A DNA stretch of 64,000 nt from Geodermatophilus marinus (GCF_003428645.1 NZ_QVQH01000001.1:62001-126000); one strand, 5' to 3'. Shown: positions 41,510-53,305, counted from the first letter of the stretch. Notes: generated by a model from the letters alone, not told the origin. A program made the numbers and translations.

Positions 41510-42781
41510 GTGCGGGTGCTGGTGATCGGCTCGGGAGCCCGGGAGCACGCCCTGTGCGTCGCTCTGTCCGACGACCAGGCCGTCAGCGCCCTCGCCTGCG
41601 CCCCCGGCAACGCCGGGACGCGCGCGCTGGCCGAGGCCATGCCGATCGACGTCGCCGACCCGGCCGGCATCGCCGCGCTGGCCGCCGACTGGCGGGCCGA
41701 CCTGGTGGTCGTCGGCCCGGAGGTGCCGCTCGTGGCCGGTGCCGCCGACGCGGTGCGGGACCGGGGGATCGCCTGCTTCGGGCCCTCGGCCGAGGCGGCG
41801 CAGCTGGAGGGCAGCAAGTCCTTCGCCAAGCACGTGATGGCCGCCGCCGGGGTCCCGACCGCCCGCTCCTGGCCGGTCGGCGGGGCGGCGGAGCTGGAGA
41901 CCGCGCTCGACGAGGTGGCCCGGCTCGCGCCGGGGGCGCCCTGGGTGGTGAAGGACGACGGCCTGGCCGCGGGCAAGGGCGTCGTCGTCACCCCCGACCG
42001 GGCCGTGGCCGTGGCGCACGGCACCGCCGTCCTCGACGCGGGGGGTGCGGTGCTGGTGGAGGAGTACCTCGACGGCCCGGAGGTGTCGCTGTTCGCCGTC
42101 ACCGACGGGACGACGGTGCTGCCGCTGGTGCCCGCCCAGGACGCCAAGCGGCGCGACGACGGCGACGCGGGGCCCAACACCGGCGGGATGGGGGCCTACG
42201 CCCCGCTGCCGTGGGCGCCGCAGGGGCTGGTCGAGGAGGTGCTGGCCACGGTGCTGCAGCCGACCGTCGACGAGATGGCCCGGCGCGGCGAGCCGTTCAG
42301 CGGGCTGCTCTACGCGGGGCTGGCGCTGACCTCCCGCGGCGTGCGCGTCGTGGAGTTCAACGCCCGCTTCGGCGACCCCGAGACCCAGGTCGTGCTGCCG
42401 CTGCTGGCCACCCCGCTGGGCGGGCTGCTGCGGGCCGCGGCCACCGGCGCGCTGGCCGGGCACCCGCCGCTGCGCTGGCGCCCGGGGGCGGCGGTGACCG
42501 TGGTCGTCGCGGCCCCGGGCTACCCCGAGCGGCCGCGCACCGGCGACCCGGTGACCGGCGCCGACGCCGAGGGCGTGCTGCACGCCGGGACCGCGCTCGA
42601 CGCCGCCGGCGCGGTCCGGTCCGCCGGCGGCCGGGTGCTCGCGGTGACCGCGGTCGGGGCGGACCTCGCGGCCGCCCGGCAGCGGGCCTACGAGCGGGTC
42701 GCCGGCGTCCGGCTGGCCGACGCGCACTGGCGCACCGACATCGCCCTGGCCGCCGTGGAGGGCCGGATCCGCGTGCCGTGA
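41510..42781 (+). CDS. purD: phosphoribosylamine-glycine ligase
   Basis: 423 residues, step two of purine synthesis. MRVLVIGSGAREHAL begins the N domain; WVVKDDGLAAGKGVVV is the ATP-grasp loop; ARFGDPETQVVLPLL carries metal ligands; PNTGGMGAYAP is the PurD signature. GTG 41510 appears leaderless. It is read toward the convergent AI-2E family gene. Confidence 0.97.
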   Translation: MRVLVIGSGAREHALCVALSDDQAVSALACAPGNAGTRALAEAMPIDVADPAGIAALAADWRADLVVVGPEVPLVAGAADAVRDRGIACFGPSAEAAQLEGSKSFAKHVMAAAGVPTARSWPVGGAAELETALDEVARLAPGAPWVVKDDGLAAGKGVVVTPDRAVAVAHGTAVLDAGGAVLVEEYLDGPEVSLFAVTDGTTVLPLVPAQDAKRRDDGDAGPNTGGMGAYAPLPWAPQGLVEEVLATVLQPTVDEMARRGEPFSGLLYAGLALTSRGVRVVEFNARFGDPETQVVLPLLATPLGGLLRAAATGALAGHPPLRWRPGAAVTVVVAAPGYPERPRTGDPVTGADAEGVLHAGTALDAAGAVRSAGGRVLAVTAVGADLAAARQRAYERVAGVRLADAHWRTDIALAAVEGRIRVP

Positions 42782-42800
42782 CCGGGTCGGGCGCGGCTGC

Positions 42801-44294
42801 TCAGCCCGCGCCCACGACCGGCCGGGCCCGCTCGGGTCGCGGCTCGGGCGGGCGCGGGCCCTCGTGCCGGCGGGCGAGGTAGGTGCCGGCCACGTTCGCG
42901 CAGGCCACCAGCGGGACGGCGATGAGCGCCCCGAAGATGCCGGCCACGAGCAGGCCGGCGGCGATGGCGAGCACCACGGCCAGCGGGTGCACCCGGACGG
43001 CGCGGCCCAGCAGCAGCGGCTGGAGCACGTGCCCCTCCAGCTGCATCACCAGGACGACGATCGCCAGGGCGATGAGCGCGGTGATCGGCCCCTCGGACAC
43101 CAGCGCGACGAGCACCGCCACCGTGCCGGCGAGGAACGACCCGATGATCGGGATGAACGCGCCGAGGAAGACCAGGGCCGCGAGCGGGATGACGAGGGGG
43201 ACGCCGAGGACCGCCAGGCCGATGCCGATGCCGACGGCGTCGACGAGGGCCACGGCGGCGGTCGCGCGGACGTAGGAGATCAGCGTCCGCCACGACCGGC
43301 GAGCCGCCTCGTCGACGTAGGCGCGGGCCTCGGCCGGGCACAGCCCGACCAGCCACAGCCAGATGGTGCGGCCGTCCTTGAGGAAGAAGAACAGCGTGAA
43401 CAGGGCGAGCACGATGCCGGTGAAGACCTCGCCGACGGTGAGCGCGGTGGTGAGCGCGCCCGACGTCAGGGTCTCCTGGTTGTCGACGATGGCGTCCTGG
43501 GCGGCGGTGATCGCCTCGTCGAGCTGCCGCTGGGTGATCGGGAAGGTGCTCACCAGGAAGTCGCGCACCTGGCCGAGGCCCTCGGTCACCTGGTCGGTGA
43601 GGTCGGTGAAGCCGGCCGCGAACCGCTCGACCACCAGGGTGATGATCCCGGCGACCACGCCGAGGCCCACGACGATCATGGTCAGCGCGGCCAGCGACCG
43701 CGGCCAGCGGTGCCGCACGAGGGCGGCCGCGCCCGGCTGCAGCAGCGCCGACAGCAGCAGGGCCACGAACACCGGGACGACGACCACGGCCACGTGCGCC
43801 GCGGCGTAGAGCAGCACGTAGACCCCGGCGATCACCACGATCAGCCGCCACGACCACGAGGCGGCGATCCGCAGCGCCGCCGGCACCGCGGGGTCGTCGG
43901 CGGGGCGGCGGGCGGCGGCGGTCAGCCGCCGGGCGTGGTCGCCGCGGCCGGACGGGCGGCTCGTGCCGGTGCGCGCGGCGCCGCCGTCGGGCGGGCCGCT
44001 GACCCCGCCCGGGCCGAGCGCGCCGTCGAGGTCGGGCGCGCCGGGCTCGGGGCTGCCCAGCGGCGGGCGCGCGGAGCCGCCCTGCGGCGGGAGGCCGTCG
44101 TCCGGCCCGGAGGTGGCGGGGGCGTCGTGGTCCCACCCGGGGACGGCACCGCCGGCGGGGTCGGGCGCCGGCTCGTCGTACACGAGGATGGCCCGGTCGT
44201 CGTCCCGCTCCGGCCACGCGTGCGGGTCGTGCTCCGCGGCCGCCCGGATGCGCGCCCGCGCCCTGGACACCAGGGTGTTGGCCCGTCGCAGCAT
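42801..44294 (-). CDS. AI-2E family transporter / PerM-like permease
   Basis: 497 residues. A disordered Pro/Gly-rich cytoplasmic leader of about 140 residues is followed by eight hydrophobic segments of the AI-2E/UPF0118 family (LIVVIAGVYVLLYAAAHVAV, VFVALLLSALLQPGAAALV, VFLGAFIPIIGSFLAGTVAV, VLVMQLEGHVLQPLLLGRAV). The last motif is the family signature. Members have been linked to autoinducer release or Na+/H+ exchange; the substrate here is unknown. Confidence 0.87.
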   Translation of the reverse strand: MLRRANTLVSRARARIRAAAEHDPHAWPERDDDRAILVYDEPAPDPAGGAVPGWDHDAPATSGPDDGLPPQGGSARPPLGSPEPGAPDLDGALGPGGVSGPPDGGAARTGTSRPSGRGDHARRLTAAARRPADDPAVPAALRIAASWSWRLIVVIAGVYVLLYAAAHVAVVVVPVFVALLLSALLQPGAAALVRHRWPRSLAALTMIVVGLGVVAGIITLVVERFAAGFTDLTDQVTEGLGQVRDFLVSTFPITQRQLDEAITAAQDAIVDNQETLTSGALTTALTVGEVFTGIVLALFTLFFFLKDGRTIWLWLVGLCPAEARAYVDEAARRSWRTLISYVRATAAVALVDAVGIGIGLAVLGVPLVIPLAALVFLGAFIPIIGSFLAGTVAVLVALVSEGPITALIALAIVVLVMQLEGHVLQPLLLGRAVRVHPLAVVLAIAAGLLVAGIFGALIAVPLVACANVAGTYLARRHEGPRPPEPRPERARPVVGAG

Positions 44295-44395
44295 CCCGCA
44301 CCTCCGCCGCAGTAGGGGCCGTCCATGATCACGCTAGCGCTACGGGAGACTGTTCCCGTGGTTCGACGAGCTGACCGGCACCGGGCGGTACCCGC

Positions 44396-45703
44396 ATGAT
44401 CGAGCGCTACACCCTGCCGGAGATGGGCCGGGTCTGGAGCGACCAGCACAAGTACGAGCTGTGGTGCCGGGTCGAGACCCTGGTGCTGGAGGCCCACGCG
44501 GCGGCCGGCCGGGTACCCGCCGACGTGGTGGAGCCGGTGCGCGCCGCGCCGCCACCGACGCCGGAGCGGGTCGCCGAGATCGAGGAGACGACGCAGCACG
44601 ACGTCATCGCGTTCCTCACCGCGTGGGCCGACAACACCGAGCCCCGCTCGGCCGCCGCCTACGTCCACCACGGCATGACGTCGTCGGACCTGCTCGACAC
44701 CGCCCTGGCCGTGCAGCTGACCGAGGCGACCGACCTGCTGCTGGCCCGCCTCGACCGGCTCGTCGCCGTACTGCGCGACCACGCCCTGGCCCACCGCGGC
44801 ACGATCAAGGTCGGCCGCACGCACGGGGTGCACGCCGAGCCCGACGTGTGGGGTCACCGGGTCGCCGACATCGCCTTCGCCGCGGCGCGCTCCCGCGACC
44901 GGCTGCGCGCCGCCCGCGAGCGGGTCGGCGTCGTGGCCATCTCCGGGGCGGTGGGCACGTACTCGCTCATCGACCCCTCGGTGGAGGTGGCCGTGGCCGA
45001 GGCGCTGGACCTGCGCCCGGCGGAGGCCTCCACGCAGGTGGTGCTGCGCGACTCGGTGAGCGAGTGGGTCGCCGCGCTGGCCATCGTCGCCACGGTCTGC
45101 GAGACCGTGGCGCTGGAGGTCCGGCACGGCCAGCGCACCGAGGTCCGGGAGCTGTCGGAGGCGTTCGGGTCGGGCCAGAAGGGCTCGAGCGCGATGCCGC
45201 ACAAGAAGAACCCGATCCGCTCCGAGCGCATCGCCGGCCTGGCGCGGGTGGTGCGCGCCGCCGTCGTCCCGGTCATGGAGGGCATCCCGCTGTGGCACGA
45301 GCGGGACATCTCGCACTCCTCCACCGAGCGGGTGTTCCTCCCCGACGCGGCGATCACCACCGACTACCTGCTGCACCTCACCACCGGCCTGGTCGAGAAC
45401 CTGGTCGTGGACGCCGACCGGATGCGGGCCAACCTCGAGTCCACCGGCGGGCTGATCTACACCTCGTCGGTGCTGCTGGAGCTGGTCGAGGGCGGGCTGT
45501 CCCGGGAGGACGCGTACGCGCTCGTGCAGGGGGCGGCGATGGAGACGTGGAACTCGGGGACGCCGTTCCGCGAGACCCTGCGTGCGCGGGCGAAGGCCGC
45601 GGACGTGGCGCTCGACGAGGCCCGGCTGGACGAGATCTGCCGGCCCGAGCGGTACGTGGCCAACCTCGGGCCGCTGTTCGACCGGCTCGCCGCGCTGTCG
45701 TGA
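44396..45703 (+). CDS. purB: adenylosuccinate lyase
   Basis: 435 residues, acting in both IMP synthesis (SAICAR to AICAR) and AMP formation. The fumarase-superfamily signature GSSAMPHKKNP is intact, with HHGMTSSDLLDTALA and GRTHGVHAEPDVWG. ATG 44396. The stop overlaps the purC GTG (GTGA), so the two sequential enzymes are translationally coupled. Confidence 0.97.
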   Translation: MIERYTLPEMGRVWSDQHKYELWCRVETLVLEAHAAAGRVPADVVEPVRAAPPPTPERVAEIEETTQHDVIAFLTAWADNTEPRSAAAYVHHGMTSSDLLDTALAVQLTEATDLLLARLDRLVAVLRDHALAHRGTIKVGRTHGVHAEPDVWGHRVADIAFAAARSRDRLRAARERVGVVAISGAVGTYSLIDPSVEVAVAEALDLRPAEASTQVVLRDSVSEWVAALAIVATVCETVALEVRHGQRTEVRELSEAFGSGQKGSSAMPHKKNPIRSERIAGLARVVRAAVVPVMEGIPLWHERDISHSSTERVFLPDAAITTDYLLHLTTGLVENLVVDADRMRANLESTGGLIYTSSVLLELVEGGLSREDAYALVQGAAMETWNSGTPFRETLRARAKAADVALDEARLDEICRPERYVANLGPLFDRLAALS

Positions 45704-46575
45704 GCCCCGGCCCGGAGGTGGACCTGCCGCTGGTCGCCCGCGGCAAGGTCCGGGAGGTCTACGACGCCGGCGCCGGCCGGCTGCTGCTCGTGGCCTCGGA
45801 CCGGATCTCCGCCTACGACCACGTCCTGCCCACCCCGATCCCCGACAAGGGCCGGGTGCTCACCCAGCTGTCGGTGTGGTGGTTCGCGCAGCTCGCGCCG
45901 CTGCTGGAGCGCTTCGGCGCCTCGCACCACCTGCTCTCGGCGACCGACGTCCCCCCGGCGGTCACCGGCCGGGCGATGCTGGTGCAGCGGCTGGAGATGC
46001 TGCCGGTCGAGTGCGTGGCGCGCGGGTACCTGGCCGGGTCGGGGACCCGGGAGTACGAGCGCACCGGCGCGATCCTCGACGTCGCGCTGCCCGCCGGGCT
46101 GGTCGAGGGCTCGCGGCTGCCCTCGCCGGTGTTCACGCCGTCGACCAAGGCCGAGGCGGGGGAGCACGACGAGGCGATCGCGTTCGAGCGCGTGGTCGAG
46201 CTCGTCGGCGCGGGCCGGGCCGAGGAGCTGCGCGCGCTGACCCTGGAGCTCTACCGCGAGGCCGCCGAGCTGGCCGAGGAGGCGGGGATCGTGCTGGCCG
46301 ACACGAAGTTCGAGTTCGGCGTCGCCGCCGACGGCGGGCTGGTGCTCGGCGACGAGGTGCTCACCCCGGACTCGTCCCGCTTCTGGCCGGCCACGCTGTG
46401 GTCCCCCGGGGCCGCCCAACCCTCCTACGACAAGCAGTACGTGCGGGACTGGCTCACCGCCTCCGGGTGGGACCGCGTCTCCCCGCCGCCGGAGCTGCCC
46501 GGGGACGTCGTGGCCGCCACGCGGGAGCGCTACGTGACCGCCTACGAGCGGCTGACGGGCACTACCTTCCGCTGA
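45700..46575 (+). CDS. purC: SAICAR synthetase
   Basis: 291 residues, joining CAIR and aspartate. LVARGKVREVYDAG, LLVASDRISAYDHVLPTPIP and LVLGDEVLTPDSSRFWP are the family signatures; LEMLPVECVARGYLAGSG supplies the substrate loop. GTG 45700 overlaps purB. The alpha/beta hydrolase gene follows one base after its stop. Confidence 0.97.
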   Translation: MSPGPEVDLPLVARGKVREVYDAGAGRLLLVASDRISAYDHVLPTPIPDKGRVLTQLSVWWFAQLAPLLERFGASHHLLSATDVPPAVTGRAMLVQRLEMLPVECVARGYLAGSGTREYERTGAILDVALPAGLVEGSRLPSPVFTPSTKAEAGEHDEAIAFERVVELVGAGRAEELRALTLELYREAAELAEEAGIVLADTKFEFGVAADGGLVLGDEVLTPDSSRFWPATLWSPGAAQPSYDKQYVRDWLTASGWDRVSPPPELPGDVVAATRERYVTAYERLTGTTFR

Positions 46576-46576
46576 C

Positions 46577-47341
46577 GTGCCGCTCACGCGTACCGGGACG
46601 TCCTACCGCTCCGGCGGGTCCGGCGAGCACCTGCTCGTCCTGCTGCACGGCCTCGGGGCCACCGGTGCGGTGTGGGACCGGCTGCTGCCCCTGGTCGAGC
46701 GGGACTGGCCCGGCGCGTGGGCCGCGCCCGACCTGCGCGGGCACGGCCGCTCGCCCGCCGAGCCGCCCTACGGCTACGCGGTGCACGCCGCGGACGTGGC
46801 GGAGCTCGCCGCCGCCGCGGGCGCCGCGCGGGTGACCGTGCTGGGCCACTCCTTCGGCGGCGTGGTGGGGGCGGTCCTCGGCGGCGGTTGGTACGGCGTC
46901 GAGGTGGCCGGGGTGGTCGCCGTCGGGGTCAAGATCAGCTGGACGGACGAGGAGGAGGCCGGCGCCCGCCGGATGGCCGGCCGGCCCCCGCAGGTGTTCG
47001 CGACCCGGGAGGAGGCCGAGGACCGGCACCTGAAGCTCGCCGGGCTGCGCTCGCTGGCCACCCCGGGAGACCCGGTGGCGGCCGCGGGCGTCCGCGAGGT
47101 CGAGGGGGGCTTCGGCGTGGCGCTGGACCCCCGCACCTTCTCGGCCGTGGGCCCGCGGGTGGAGGAGGTGCTGGCCCGGTGCGCGGCCCCGCTGCGGCTG
47201 GCCGCGGGGGCCGGCGACCCGATGGTCGACCTCGCGACGATGCAGCGGGTGGACCCGGGCGCCGTCGTCCTCCCGGGTGCCGGTCACAACGCGCACTGGG
47301 AGACCCCCGAGGCGGTGTGGGCGCTGGTCGCCGCCCCCTGA
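46577..47341 (+). CDS. alpha/beta hydrolase
   Basis: 254 residues. LLVLLHGLGATGAVWDRL gives the oxyanion loop, VLGHSFGGVVGA the nucleophile elbow (Ser), and PGAGHNAHWE the catalytic His; Asp in AGDPMVD is plausible for the acid. Substrate unknown. GTG 46577 is one base after purC's stop, so it is cotranscribed with purB-purC, with no known biochemical link. Confidence 0.85.
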   Translation: MPLTRTGTSYRSGGSGEHLLVLLHGLGATGAVWDRLLPLVERDWPGAWAAPDLRGHGRSPAEPPYGYAVHAADVAELAAAAGAARVTVLGHSFGGVVGAVLGGGWYGVEVAGVVAVGVKISWTDEEEAGARRMAGRPPQVFATREEAEDRHLKLAGLRSLATPGDPVAAAGVREVEGGFGVALDPRTFSAVGPRVEEVLARCAAPLRLAAGAGDPMVDLATMQRVDPGAVVLPGAGHNAHWETPEAVWALVAAP

Positions 47342-47357
47342 CCCGCCTTCCGCCGTA

Positions 47358-47416
47358 CCGAGTGCGACGAACTCGTGGTGATCGGTCCGCCATCACCACG
47401 ACGTCGTCGCACTCGG
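47358..47416 (+). terminator. long two-part hairpin between the hydrolase gene and purS
   Basis: A 13-bp outer stem (CCGAGTGCGACGA / TCGTCGCACTCGG), a 3x3 internal loop (ACT/ACG), and a 9-bp inner stem (CGTGGTGAT / ATCACCACG) around a 9-nt loop: 22 perfect pairs. It begins 16 nt after the hydrolase stop and ends 42 nt before the purS -10. A terminator is the simplest role; a bound regulator is also possible. Confidence 0.6.
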
Positions 47417-47458
47417 CGGGTGCGCCCGCACCCGGGCGGGTGGTCCGCGCCACCCCGG

Positions 47459-47464
47459 TACATT
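47459..47464 (+). promoter_or_regulatory. -10 element (TACATT) for leaderless purS
   Basis: TACATT ends 7 nt before the purS GTG, heading the purS-purQ-purL operon. Confidence 0.55.
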
Positions 47465-47471
47465 CGTCGGC

Positions 47472-47711
47472 GTGCCGCGGGTGGTCGTCGACGTCGTCCT
47501 CAAGCCGGAGATCTCCGACCCCCAGGGTCAGGCGGTCCTGCAAGCCCTCGGCCGCCTCGGCCACGACGGCGTGCGGGGGGTGCGCCAGGGCAAGCACTTC
47601 GTCCTCGACGTCGAGGGGACGCCGGACGCCGCCGAGCTGCGGCAGATCGCCGAGACCCTCCTGGCCAACCCGGTCATCGAGGACGTCGAGCTGCACCTCC
47701 CGGAGGGCTGA
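47472..47711 (+). CDS. purS: FGAM synthase subunit PurS
   Basis: 79 residues, the small structural subunit bridging PurL and Pur[21 protein letters not shown] and [13 protein letters not shown] are the family ends. GTG 47472, apparently leaderless, 3 bp before purQ. Confidence 0.95.
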   Translation: MPRVVVDVVLKPEISDPQGQAVLQALGRLGHDGVRGVRQGKHFVLDVEGTPDAAELRQIAETLLANPVIEDVELHLPEG

Positions 47712-47714
47712 GAC

Positions 47715-48382
47715 GTGCGCATCGGTGTGATCACCTTCCCCGGCAGCCTGGACGACGTCGACGCGACGCGGGCCGTGCGGCTGGCCGGCGCCGAGCCGGT
47801 CGCGCTCTGGCACGCCGAGCACGACCTCAAGGGGGTGGACGCCGTCGTCCTCCCGGGCGGCTTCTCCTACGGCGACTACCTGCGGGCCGGCGCCATCGCC
47901 GCCCGCGCGCCGCTGGTGCAGGACGTCGTCGACCGGGCCCGCCAGGGCATGCCGGTGCTCGGGATCTGCAACGGCTTCCAGGTGCTCTGCGAGTCCGGCC
48001 TGCTGCCGGGAGCGCTCACCCGCAACGCCCACCTGCACTTCCGCAACCGCGACCAGGCGCTGCGCATCGAGCGCGCCGACACCGCGTGGACGACGTCCTA
48101 CGCGGCCGGGCAGCGGATCGTCGTCCCGGTCAAGAACGGCGAGGGCCGCTACGTGGCCGCCGACGCCGACCTCGACCGGCTCGAGGGCGAGGGGCGGGTC
48201 GCCGTCCGCTACGTCGAGGGCAACCCCAACGGCTCCAGCCGCGACATCGCCGGCGTCACCAGCGCCGACGGCCGGGTGGTCGGCCTCATGCCGCACCCCG
48301 AGCACGCGGTCGAGGACCTCACCGGACCCTCCACCGACGGGCTCGGCTTCTTCACCTCCGTGCTGGAGGCCGTGGTGGGCGC

Positions 48383-48386
<4 letters not shown>
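47715..48386 (+). CDS. purQ: FGAM synthase glutaminase subunit PurQ
   Basis: 223 residues, class I glutamine amidotransferase supplying ammonia. [17 protein letters not shown], the nucleophile Cys in [12 protein letters not shown], and His/Glu in [11 protein letters not shown] are present. GTG 47715; its stop overlaps the purL GTG (GTGA). Confidence 0.97.
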
Positions 48387-50676
<2,290 letters not shown>

Positions 50677-50677
<1 letters not shown>

Positions 50678-51060
50678 TGCCGGCCACCGCGCCCATCCCG
50701 GCCGACGAGCTGCGGGCCGCGGTCGAGCCGGTGCGCGGCTGGCTGGACGGGGTGGACGGGCCGCCGCCGCGCCCGGTGCTGGCCGCCGCGGTCCGGACGA
50801 CGGCCCGTTGGCTGGCCCAGCAGGTGCCCGGCCGGTCGGTCGAGGTGCGGGTGCCCCCGCACGTCGCCGTCCAGTGCGTCCCCGGACCGCGGCACACCCG
50901 CGGCACACCGCCCAACGTGGTGGAGACCGACCCCCGCACCTGGTTGCGGCTGTGCACCGGCGCCGACACCTGGGCGGACGCGGTGGCCGGCGGCCGGGTC
51001 AGCGCCAGCGGCAGCCGGGCGGAGCTCGGCGCCCACCTGCCCCTGGGACCGCTGCGCTGA
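50677..51060 (+). CDS. sterol-carrier-like (bacterial SCP orthologue) protein
   Basis: 127 residues, cytoplasmic. [39 protein letters not shown] and [16 protein letters not shown] resemble the actinobacterial SCP_3 family, often found after purL. Lipid binding is implied only by fold. The ATG overlaps the purL TGA. Confidence 0.8.
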
Positions 51061-51084
51061 ATACTCCGTCACCCTCCGGGTGAC

Positions 51085-51539
51085 ACCGCGGCCAGGAGCC
51101 GTCCCCGGCTCGCGCGGAGCCGCTCGGTCGTGCCCTCCTCGCAGGGACCCTGCGGGCCCCCGCTCGTCGGGCCGCACCGCGGCCACGTGCCGTCCCCGGC
51201 TCGCGCGGAGCCGCTCGGTCGTGCCCTCCTCGCAGGGACCCTGCGGGCCCCCGCTCGTCGGGCCGCACCGCGGCCACGTGCCGTCCCCGGCTCGCGCGGA
51301 GCCGCTCGGTCGTGCCCTCCTCGCAGGGACCCTGCGGGCCCCCGCTCGTCGGACCGCACCGCGGCCAGGAGCTGTCCCCGGCTCGCGCGGAGCCGCTCGG
51401 TCGTGCCCTCCTCGCAGGGACCCTGCGGGCCCCCGCTCGTCGGACCGCACCGCGGCCAGGAGCTGTCCCCGGCTCGTGCTGAGCCGCTCGGTCGTGCCCT
51501 CCTCGCAGGGACCCTGCGGGCCCCCGCTCGCCGGGCCGC
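51085..51539 (+). repeat. 91-bp tandem repeat, five exact-length units
   Basis: Units start at 51085, 51176, 51267, 51358 and 51449; together 455 bp, exactly five times 91. They differ at a few positions only. A short hairpin GGCTC-GCGCG-GAGCC is inside most units. As 91 is not a multiple of three, frames rotate and coding is unlikely. It is related to the 87-bp repeat at 32752 in reverse orientation. It fills the 536-bp gap between convergent genes. Confidence 0.95.
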
Positions 51540-51596
51540 CACGGCGCAGCGCCCCGGCCGCCAGGGGCGACCGGGGCGCTGCGGGGGTGCGTCGGC

Positions 51597-51761
51597 TCAG
51601 CCGGTGAACAGCGTGCTGGCGGTGCGGACGGTCTGCACCAGGCCGTACACCAGCGGGATGCCCACCAGCGTCCAGGCGAAGGCGACGAGGGCGGTGGGCG
51701 TGTGCGTCGGCTCCTGGTGCGAGGCCGGCTGCCCAGGGGCGGCGGAGGTGCTCGAGCTCAT
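51597..51761 (-). CDS. MFS transporter small subunit
   Basis: 54 residues: a hydrophilic start MSSSTSAAPGQPASHQEPTH and one helix LVAFAWTLVGIPLVYGLVQT. Its ATG overlaps the stop of the OFA transporter (ATGA), matching the small accessory protein found after such transporters. The longer frame to 51827 has no support. Confidence 0.75.
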   Translation of the reverse strand: MSSSTSAAPGQPASHQEPTHTPTALVAFAWTLVGIPLVYGLVQTVRTASTLFTG

Positions 51762-53173
51762 CGGGTGGCGCTCCGTTCCGGGTTCGCGCGGGCGGTGGCG
51801 GGGGTGGTGGCCTTCGGCTCGTGCCACTTGGCGGCCACCGGTCGGATCAGCAGGTTGGCGACGAAGCCCACGGCCAGCAGGCCGACCATGATGAACAGCG
51901 CCGGGCGGTAGTTGGCGGCGACCAGCTCACCGGGGGTGCCCTGGGTGTCCAGGACGCCGTTGATGATCAGCGGGCCGGCGATGCCGGCGGCCGACCAGGC
52001 GGTGAGCAGCCGGCCGTGGATGGCGCCCACCTGGTAGGTGCCGAAGAGGTCGCGCAGGTAGGCGGGCACCGTGGCGAACCCGCCGCCGTAGAAGCTGATG
52101 ATGATCGCGGCGAGGATGACGAACAGCCACACCGCCGAGCTGCCGATGGTGGCGAGCGCGACGTACAGCAGCAGGCCCACACCGAGGTAGACCATGTAGA
52201 TGCCCTTGCGGCCGATGTAGTCCGAGGTCGACGACCACACGAACCGGCCGGCCATGTTGAACAGCGAGAGCAGCCCGACGAACCCGCCGGCCGCGGCCGC
52301 GGCCACGGTCGAGGTGCCGTTCTCGCGGAAGAAGTCCTGGATCATCGGCGCGGCCTGCTCGAGGATCCCGATCCCGGCGGTCACGTTGCAGAAGAGCACC
52401 GTCCAGACCAGCCAGAATTGCGGGGTCTTGACGGAGTTGCGGGCCGACACGCTCTCGGTCGTGACCAGAGACTTCTGCTTCACGGACGACGGGTCCCAGC
52501 CGGCGGGCTTCCAGTCGTCGGCGGGCACCCGCACGAGGAAGGCGCCGAACATCATGAAGACGAGGTAGCCCAGCCCGAGGGTGAGGAAGAGGGCCGCGAC
52601 CGCACCGCCGGACGGTGTCGTGCCCGCGGTGCCGTCGTAGCTGGGGTCGTACCAGTTCATGAGCTGGCGGGACAGCGGCGCGGCGATCAGCGCCCCGCCA
52701 CCGAAGCCCATGATCGCCATGCCGGTGGCCAGGCCGGGCCGGTCGGGGAACCACTTGATCAGCGTGGAGACCGGCGAGATGTAGCCGATGCCCAGCCCGA
52801 TCCCGCCGAGCACGCCGTACCCGAGGTACACCAGCCAGAGCTGGTTCGTGGCGATGCCGAGAGCGCCGACGAGGAAGCCGGAGGTCCAGAAGCAGGCGGC
52901 GGTGAACATCGCCGCCCGGGGGCCGTTCCTGTCCACCCAGGTGCCGAACGCGGCGGCGGAGAGACCGAGCACGACGATGGCGATCGAGAAGATGATGCCG
53001 ATGGCGGTCAGGCTGGTCTCGAAGTGGTTGACCAGGGCGGTCTTGTACACGCTGGTGGCATAGGCCTGGCCGATGCACAGGTGCACCGCCAGTGCCGCCG
53101 GCGGGATCAGCCAGCGGTTGAAGCCCGGGCGCGCGACGATGCGCTCCCGGCTGAGGAAGCTGGGCACTGCCAT
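51758..53173 (-). CDS. OFA-family MFS transporter (oxalate/formate antiporter type)
   Basis: 471 residues, twelve membrane helices. GIIFSIAIVVLGLSAAAFGT, GYGVLGGIGLGIGYISPVST and IKWFPDRPGLATGMAIMGFG are the OFA signatures. It should exchange small carboxylates such as oxalate and formate. It is divergent from a formaldehyde-oxidising operon that ends in formate, so formate export is an attractive reading. ATG 53173. Confidence 0.85.
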   Translation of the reverse strand: MAVPSFLSRERIVARPGFNRWLIPPAALAVHLCIGQAYATSVYKTALVNHFETSLTAIGIIFSIAIVVLGLSAAAFGTWVDRNGPRAAMFTAACFWTSGFLVGALGIATNQLWLVYLGYGVLGGIGLGIGYISPVSTLIKWFPDRPGLATGMAIMGFGGGALIAAPLSRQLMNWYDPSYDGTAGTTPSGGAVAALFLTLGLGYLVFMMFGAFLVRVPADDWKPAGWDPSSVKQKSLVTTESVSARNSVKTPQFWLVWTVLFCNVTAGIGILEQAAPMIQDFFRENGTSTVAAAAAGGFVGLLSLFNMAGRFVWSSTSDYIGRKGIYMVYLGVGLLLYVALATIGSSAVWLFVILAAIIISFYGGGFATVPAYLRDLFGTYQVGAIHGRLLTAWSAAGIAGPLIINGVLDTQGTPGELVAANYRPALFIMVGLLAVGFVANLLIRPVAAKWHEPKATTPATARANPERSATR

Positions 53174-53277
53174 GAGCGGGCCTCCGACGTTCCGGTGTCT
53201 CGGACGGGCCTGTGCGCGGCGTCACGGACCTCCGCGAACGGTAAGTCGTGCCCGGCCGGATCGCGCGCCGAGCGAGA

Positions 53278-53305
53278 CCTGATCGTTGCCTTCTCAACGA
53301 TCGGG
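53278..53305. promoter_or_regulatory. inverted repeat in the OFA/mscR divergent region
   Basis: GATCGTTG-CCTTCT-CAACGATC is perfect over 8 bp, extendable to 11 with one G-T pair (CCT ... GGG). It lies 105 bp from the transporter start and 67 bp from the mscR start, so one regulator could serve both directions. Confidence 0.5.

Noticed and set aside
51140-51170. GGGACC ... GGGCCC inside the tandem units as DosR boxes
   Set aside because: The half-sites are separated by four bases rather than two and lie inside a repeat with no promoter.
51085-51539. CRISPR array
   Set aside because: Units are contiguous and nearly identical over their whole length with no distinct spacers, and no cas genes are present.
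51069-51891. Open frames through the 91-bp array
   Set aside because: Low-complexity translations in several frames on both strands, typical of GC-rich repeats without stops.
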